A stretch of 19,897 nt of DNA from Saccoglossus kowalevskii (Eukaryota > Hemichordata > Enteropneusta > Harrimaniidae): NCBI RefSeq assembly GCF_000003605.2, contig NW_003135341.1, forward strand, positions 446,275 to 466,171, in the 5' to 3' direction. The position numbers and the translations under genes were made by a program. The notes beneath the pieces are model-generated. The model was not told where the DNA came from, did no database searches, and saw only the letters and a list, made by a program, of their open reading frames with translations. Positions 12,201-18,200 of this stretch are shown here, piece after piece (within the stretch, counting starts at the first letter, position 1; each line of letters opens with the position of its first letter).

Positions 12201-15200
12201 TGCGTCCACACTCGAACTGGGAGTTCGGTAATTTCCAGCGTGTTGTTATCAACAATTGCTATCTCACCACTGCAAGCATAACGATTAGCTTCAATTTCCT
12301 CAATAGCACCCTTGTAACCCTTGTAAGATGGCAGCTGTGAAGACAAGTACACTTTTAGAAATACTTCTCAAAACTAAACGTTTTAAACCATTCAAAGACT
12401 TGCTGTTTTATGTCCATCATTGAAGCACCATTACCCCCCCCCCCCAAATAAACATAGGGCAGCAATTCAGTGCCTAATCTGCCATCTGTTGACAGGGCCT
12501 GAACTTAACAGAGCTATCAAAGGCAACTGCTTTGACGACTAACAAGTTTGCTTTGGCGTCCTTTAATATTCCCTATATTATTCCCATAAGCTAAGGCCTT
12601 TTACAAATTTTGGGCAAGACAGCAATCATCTAAATGTCAAGAATGATTATGTATCCACACATCTGCAATCACGGGCAGTGTTGGAAATTAACGTCGATCC
12701 GTCGGCCTCACGCCGACAGTGGGTGTAAAGGGCCTAGAGCTGTGAAAAAACATCAGTTCTTGTGGCCGACAAACTTATATTTAAAAAAAAAACGTTCCAT
12801 CATTTAGTATGATTGTAAGACCAAATATAAAATAAATATCAATAGTAACTCCAGAATTGTTTCAAAATTGCGTTTTCTTGCACGTTTGATCAACAAATGG
12901 CATCACTCATCGACCTGGGCATACAAGTCATAATTCAAGCTTGCCGAATGATCGCGAAATGCGCCGAACGTGGGAACTGTAACAAACTATCTGATTGGTT
13001 GTAGGCCGATCAAGCCTCCGATTCAAACCAATAGAATTCGTGCTTACATTTTATGTTCCGCAATCTTTGATTTGCATCAAACACGCTGAAAACTACACAA
13101 GGCGTGACAAACAGCAAGAATACGAACGGTCTAGGCGTAAACCACGCACATTCCAAATTAGCTGGCAGGCGAAGTTCAAAGACTGGTTACTTTTTGATAA
13201 CAACAAGGTGATGTATTGCCGGCCTTGTCGAGGATCGTGCAGCAGAATTGATCCTTGTAGAAGCTGAGGCTGACGCCAATGATTGTGAACACGATGCAAA
13301 ATGCATGTCAGATTCAGAGTCGGCCAGTGATCATGACAGTGTTTTTTCTGGAGATTTTGATGAGTTTAGTGACGATGAAAGAGATGATGACCTCTTTGAG
13401 GCTGCAGATAATATCTGATTAATTAGTAAATAAAGGTTTTGCAATTGCAAGCTTGTATTATCCGTTTAGTCTTTGTTTGTTAAATATCAGGGCCTACATT
13501 TAGCTAGAAGGACCTACAGTTTTAATTTGACATAGGTCCTTCGAGCCTTTTATGATTTTCGGTTAATTTCGAACACTGATCACAGGTCTCTTTTATAGAA
13601 AGTGTTCTGAAGATGACAATAGTGAATGGAAACAAAATATATGTTCGGAAAATAAAATTGCATTTTACCTCAAACAAAATTGGTTAAAACTCATTTAGCG
13701 ACCAGCCATTGCTGGTGCTGTGACAATTCAGTGTTAGGGTTGGCATAGGGGAATAGTGCATTCTATGTACCAAATACAGTACGTGGTGAAGATCAAACAT
13801 TGCACCACAGACACTACATAAGGCAATTATATTGGTTTCCGTGCCATTGAAATTTTATGGAGATACATTTTTCAACATGAAACATTCTCACAATAAGGAA
13901 TGTAATACGCAATTTATATGTAAATGACGCTGTCCATGATCTATTTTATATTGTGGAGAACACCGATATAGTGACAAATACGTGATGGAATTACGTTACG
14001 AAGAATGTACTTCTCACTGCCCAATGGAGTTGATATTTTCTATAAAACAAAGATTTGAGACATTTATTTACCATTGGCAGTGGTTCTTCCCCATCTATCA
14101 TCAATCTGATATTAGCAACGATTTCCCGGACATCATAATTGGCAATTTTTGTACTCCATCCCGTACCAATGCCTTCTGCTCCATTGACTAGCACCATTGG
14201 AATGATTGGACAGTACCATTCCGGTTCAATACGTTGGTTGTCATCAAATAATTGCGTCAAATTAGGATCATCACTAGCAGGCATAAGTAGACGAGCCAAT
14301 GGACTGTGAAAGCACGAGAAGGCAAGGGAAAAAACAAAAATCACCATTTTTGGTTAAAACTGTCTTTATGCAATAATAAAATGCAATCATTTGTCGATGC
14401 CAGTTTTTCCCATTCATTATGGCCATCTGTGGGAGAAATGTTTTAAAGCCATGTCAATGTTAAAACTGCACATTGATTTCCTCTGGTGTAACAACCAGTT
14501 TGCCAGTAAGAACAATTTTCCACTGTTTGCATGTAATATTAATTTATGACAGATGTTTTACATGTCTTCAGCAATTTACTGCTGCCCTGTGGGTTTTCTG
14601 TTTTTTATTTAGATCTAAACAGTAAGCCATCAAGTTATTTGGCAGACCCCCTTCCCTCCTAAATCTTTTGCATCCTTGGCTGACTCGCTAAATATAACAC
14701 TTAGGGACGACGTCAAAAGATCAATGTCGGTTAAAAAACTTATTTGCTTTAGTTTGGGGGTGGGGGGATTAAGTTTGTTATCCTACATTGAACTTTTGAT
14801 GTTGTCCCTTAGTTACAGCTTAGTTACCAGTATAGAAACGAATAAAGAACAGTTTATTCACCTGAGCATGGTAAAGATGTATCTGGGGCTAGCAGCATCT
14901 TTACCACCATGTAGCCTTGTACCAAATTGACCAATGGGCTGGAGTAAGTTCAAGTTGTTACTCCCAACAAAATTCTGCGCCAAATTTATAATTGTTCCCA
15001 TCAATGAAGCCTGCAAAAAAAGCAAATTTGCATATTATTGTTCTTGGGTTTAACAGCACAATTACAATTTGCATACAGAAATGATGTAACATTGGTACAA
15101 ATATAACCCAAAATATAATATATCTGTTTTTTGGTCATTTTTGAAATTTTTGTATTTCAAACCTTGCTTGTTATACGCTAATATCGAGAAACTTAAGTTT

Positions 15201-18200
15201 GAGTGAAATATGAAATATATATTTTTGAAATAGTAGAATCATTGAAAAAGTACTCAGCTTAGTAAACTTTCCAATATTACCAGTATTTGTTTAAAACCTA
15301 AACAAATCTTTTAAATTTGTTTTTTTCAAATTTTAGGTACTACGTGTGCAATGAATACTCCTGCTATTAACGTTTTTTCATTGCCATCTGTAAACTCATT
15401 AATTATTCACCTGTTTTTAAATTTCGCTGGTAAGTAAATTTTGCTAAATTAAATCTATGTGAACATTTAGTATAACAATAGAACTCATTGTTTCTCTGCC
15501 AAGTTTGTGAACTTAAAAAAGCCAGTGAAATCGTTCAAAATATCAAAATAGTGAAATTAAATGCCAGTGAAAATAACAGGAGTTTAACCTACAGCAGTTC
15601 TGAGAATTATTCGGACAGTCAGTTAGCATAGTTGTTGGGCTATGTGTTTTCTGCTGATACTTACCTCACCGTGATGATAAGCAGAGTGTTCTGCCACTGA
15701 ACCAGCGAGCTGAGCCACCTTAACTTCTCTTTTATCATTCCTTTTGAAGCAAGTGAACAAGACTTTTCTCTGACCAGGCTTTAATCCTGTTGTGGAATAG
15801 AAAAACAACGTGAATACAAATACTTTGGGTATTGACCTCTACAACAGAATATTACTGTGTTTGCTCTATTAGAAGCACATCTCAAAGCACATGTAAATCA
15901 AATATCACATTTGCTACTACTGGTAGTACTGTAATGGAATTTATTTTCGCTGAAAAAACTTTTTGGGCGTTTTGTATGGAATTTCACTGATTTTGAGTTG
16001 AATGTAAAAAACATAAAAAAAAAGGCATATTCACTGGATTTTATTTTCACTGAATCATTCATTCAACGAAATAGCGAAAATTAATTCCAAACGAAAATAA
16101 AGTATTTTACATTACCCGGACTATCATAAAAATGTTACCCATTTTTACTATGGAAACACCTAATTTTTGTAAGCATGTACAAGACTAATAGAGCAAATAC
16201 GGTACTGTCCTGGTAAAATTTTAAAGCAACTTAAACACATACATAAGCTGAACCAAAGATTGTAATTGTGATATCCTGCATCAATAGTATTTTAAAGGTT
16301 GGTGGTCGCCGTGCAACACGTGTGTGAGATATGGGTATCATATGATCAAAGATGGCGACTTAGACTGTTGCGCAGACCAAGTACAAACTGATACGTTACC
16401 AAGTGTAATTAAGTAACTTCTTTGACGATTGGAAGGAGTTGTCGGCGGTAATTAGTACATGTCGCGCTCAGGTCAAAACTAGTTTTGTATTTTCAATTAG
16501 AAGAGCACATTGGATTGTGGAAAAATTAATATTTATCAGCACAAATGTGGCACATGTGACAACGGCCACAATTTAACATTTTTTGTGCGATGGGAATGGG
16601 GGTGGTTGTCCACTGAAAAGAAATAGAGGAAGCCGTATGCTGTATGTGCTCTATTAATCGTACATAAACTGAAGAAAATGATCAATAATTTTAAAGATCC
16701 AGCATACTCAATATTGGATTTGTGGATAATTAATAGACCATATCCTAATTTCAAATTATAGTGCACTATGGTTAGGCCAGGTTGCACGAACAGACAAAGT
16801 TTGAGATCGGCAGAGTTGTGTTCAATCATGGTTGGATTTGGTCAAAACTATTCACTATGATTTGGAATTGTGATATGGTCTATAGAGACACGCCTTTAAT
16901 AAAGCAAATACAGTTTATTGTTTGATGATCAAAAGACAAGATAACGAAAGAAAAGCCAGCTTTAAAACTTACCATCCACCATCGAGGGAATAGATCTCTC
17001 GTTGTCCATGTTTGAAAACAAGACCAATTCTTTATTGACAAAGTCATTGTACGAGATATACCTTGTGTCCTTGTTATACAGGTACAACTGAAATCAAATA
17101 AATTTCATGCAAAAATTTGTCAATATTGTGATATTCAATGGAATTAACAATTTTATATGTTCCAAAAATTGACAAGCTGCTTTTATCTGTAACTACTCTC
17201 CTTATGCAAAGTGTTTATTTTTAGCGGACCATATCACCCATCTATTGGTAATTTTGATGCCTACCGTAAAATCTGTATTAGAAGCCATTTCTCATATGTG
17301 TGAATGCTTCAATAGAAGCAGATACAGATTTTACAGTACTGTAAAATACTTTATTATAGCTGAAATTAATTTTTGCTGCAAAGGCTTTTTGTAAATTTTG
17401 TATAGAATTTATTTTCATTGATTTTTGACGAGTTGAATGTAAAAATATATGAAAAAGGGTATATTCGCTTGATTTTATTTTCACTGAATCATCCCTTCAG
17501 CGAAAATAAATTCTAAGTAAAAATAAAGTATTTTACAGTAATTTTGTAGGAAACAGTAGAGAAGTGATATAAATTCTTTATTAATTTGTGCTCCTTTATT
17601 CCAATTCCTTAAGAAATTATTGAATATATATTTTTAAATTAGAGGTCAAAATTAGTTCACACTATAATAGCAATAGAATTAATAGGGGTGGGAGAACGTG
17701 CTGTAAAACACCATCAGGTTGTCATAAGATCTTGACTTTATCACAACCATATATGAATGCTCAAAGACCTGGATAAGCTAATTCACTTTTTTGATTGGAT
17801 AATGTTTAACTTAGTTGTGTAATTTGAATTTTAGATTGGAGATAAATTCTTGAAATTTATGCACAATTATTTTTGGAAACAAGACAACTCATAATTGGAG
17901 GAAGTTGCGTCATTCTTTTGGGAAAGAAGTGTATCATTAGTATGCTAATTTTAATTTGTATCCATCAAAACTGTAGTTTCAGACACCTGCCTAATTTACG
18001 ATGCTCACTTAAATTGCACTTAGAATTACTCTTGATGTTGTATATTTTGGTAAGGGGATCTGCCAAATTTGCAAAGTGGGAATGCAACTTCAAGTCTTTT
18101 ATTATTTAGAAGGAATATGGTCTTAAAAATAAATTACTTACATCTGACAAACCATCTTCACGTCGTTTCTTTCTCTCCCCTAACCAATCAGTTAGCCACT

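Larger units (their letters stand above)
12676..13578 (+). mobile_element. Non-autonomous hAT transposon, 903 bp
   Basis: The left end is CAGTGTTGGAAATTAAC (12676-12692). The right end GTTAATTTCGAACACTG (13562-13578) is its reverse complement at 16 of 17 positions. The insertion is flanked by ATCACGGG (12668-12675) and ATCACAGG (13579-13586), an 8-bp target duplication with one mismatch, as hAT elements make. Inside are subterminal hairpins (GTCGGC/GCCGAC near 12701-12717; AAGGACCTA/TAGGTCCTT near 13508-13542) and a coding remnant on the plus strand, opposite to TOP2. No catalytic RNase-H-like transposase domain is present, so this is an internally deleted derivative that would depend on a full-length relative. 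Confidence 0.88.
12335..14071. other. TOP2 intron (12334/14072) carrying a hAT element
   Basis: 1737 bp. More than half is the hAT insertion at 12676-13578. A C12 run lies at 12434-12445. The rest shows nothing clear beyond a small CCAGC/GCTGG hairpin near 13706. Confidence 0.8.
15787..16972. other. TOP2 intron (15786/16973) with two MITEs
   Basis: 1186 bp. It contains the element at 15927-16114, a fragment related to the 5334 foldback (about 16304-16345) and the inverted-repeat element at 16732-16883. No coding gene is seen. Confidence 0.75.
17088..18141. other. TOP2 intron (17087/18142) with two abutting elements
   Basis: 1054 bp; a 77-bp hairpin element (17262-17338) meets a 204-bp MITE (17337-17540). 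Nothing is recognised from 17541 to 18141. Confidence 0.7.

Noticed and set aside
13995-14071. Continuation of exon e downstream of 14072
   Set aside because: The open frame runs on by chance; the next exon continues exactly at LPSYKG, as in other TOP2 proteins.
16536-16829. 97-residue minus-strand open frame
   Set aside because: Part of it is MITE sequence and the remainder has no domain or coding-like composition.
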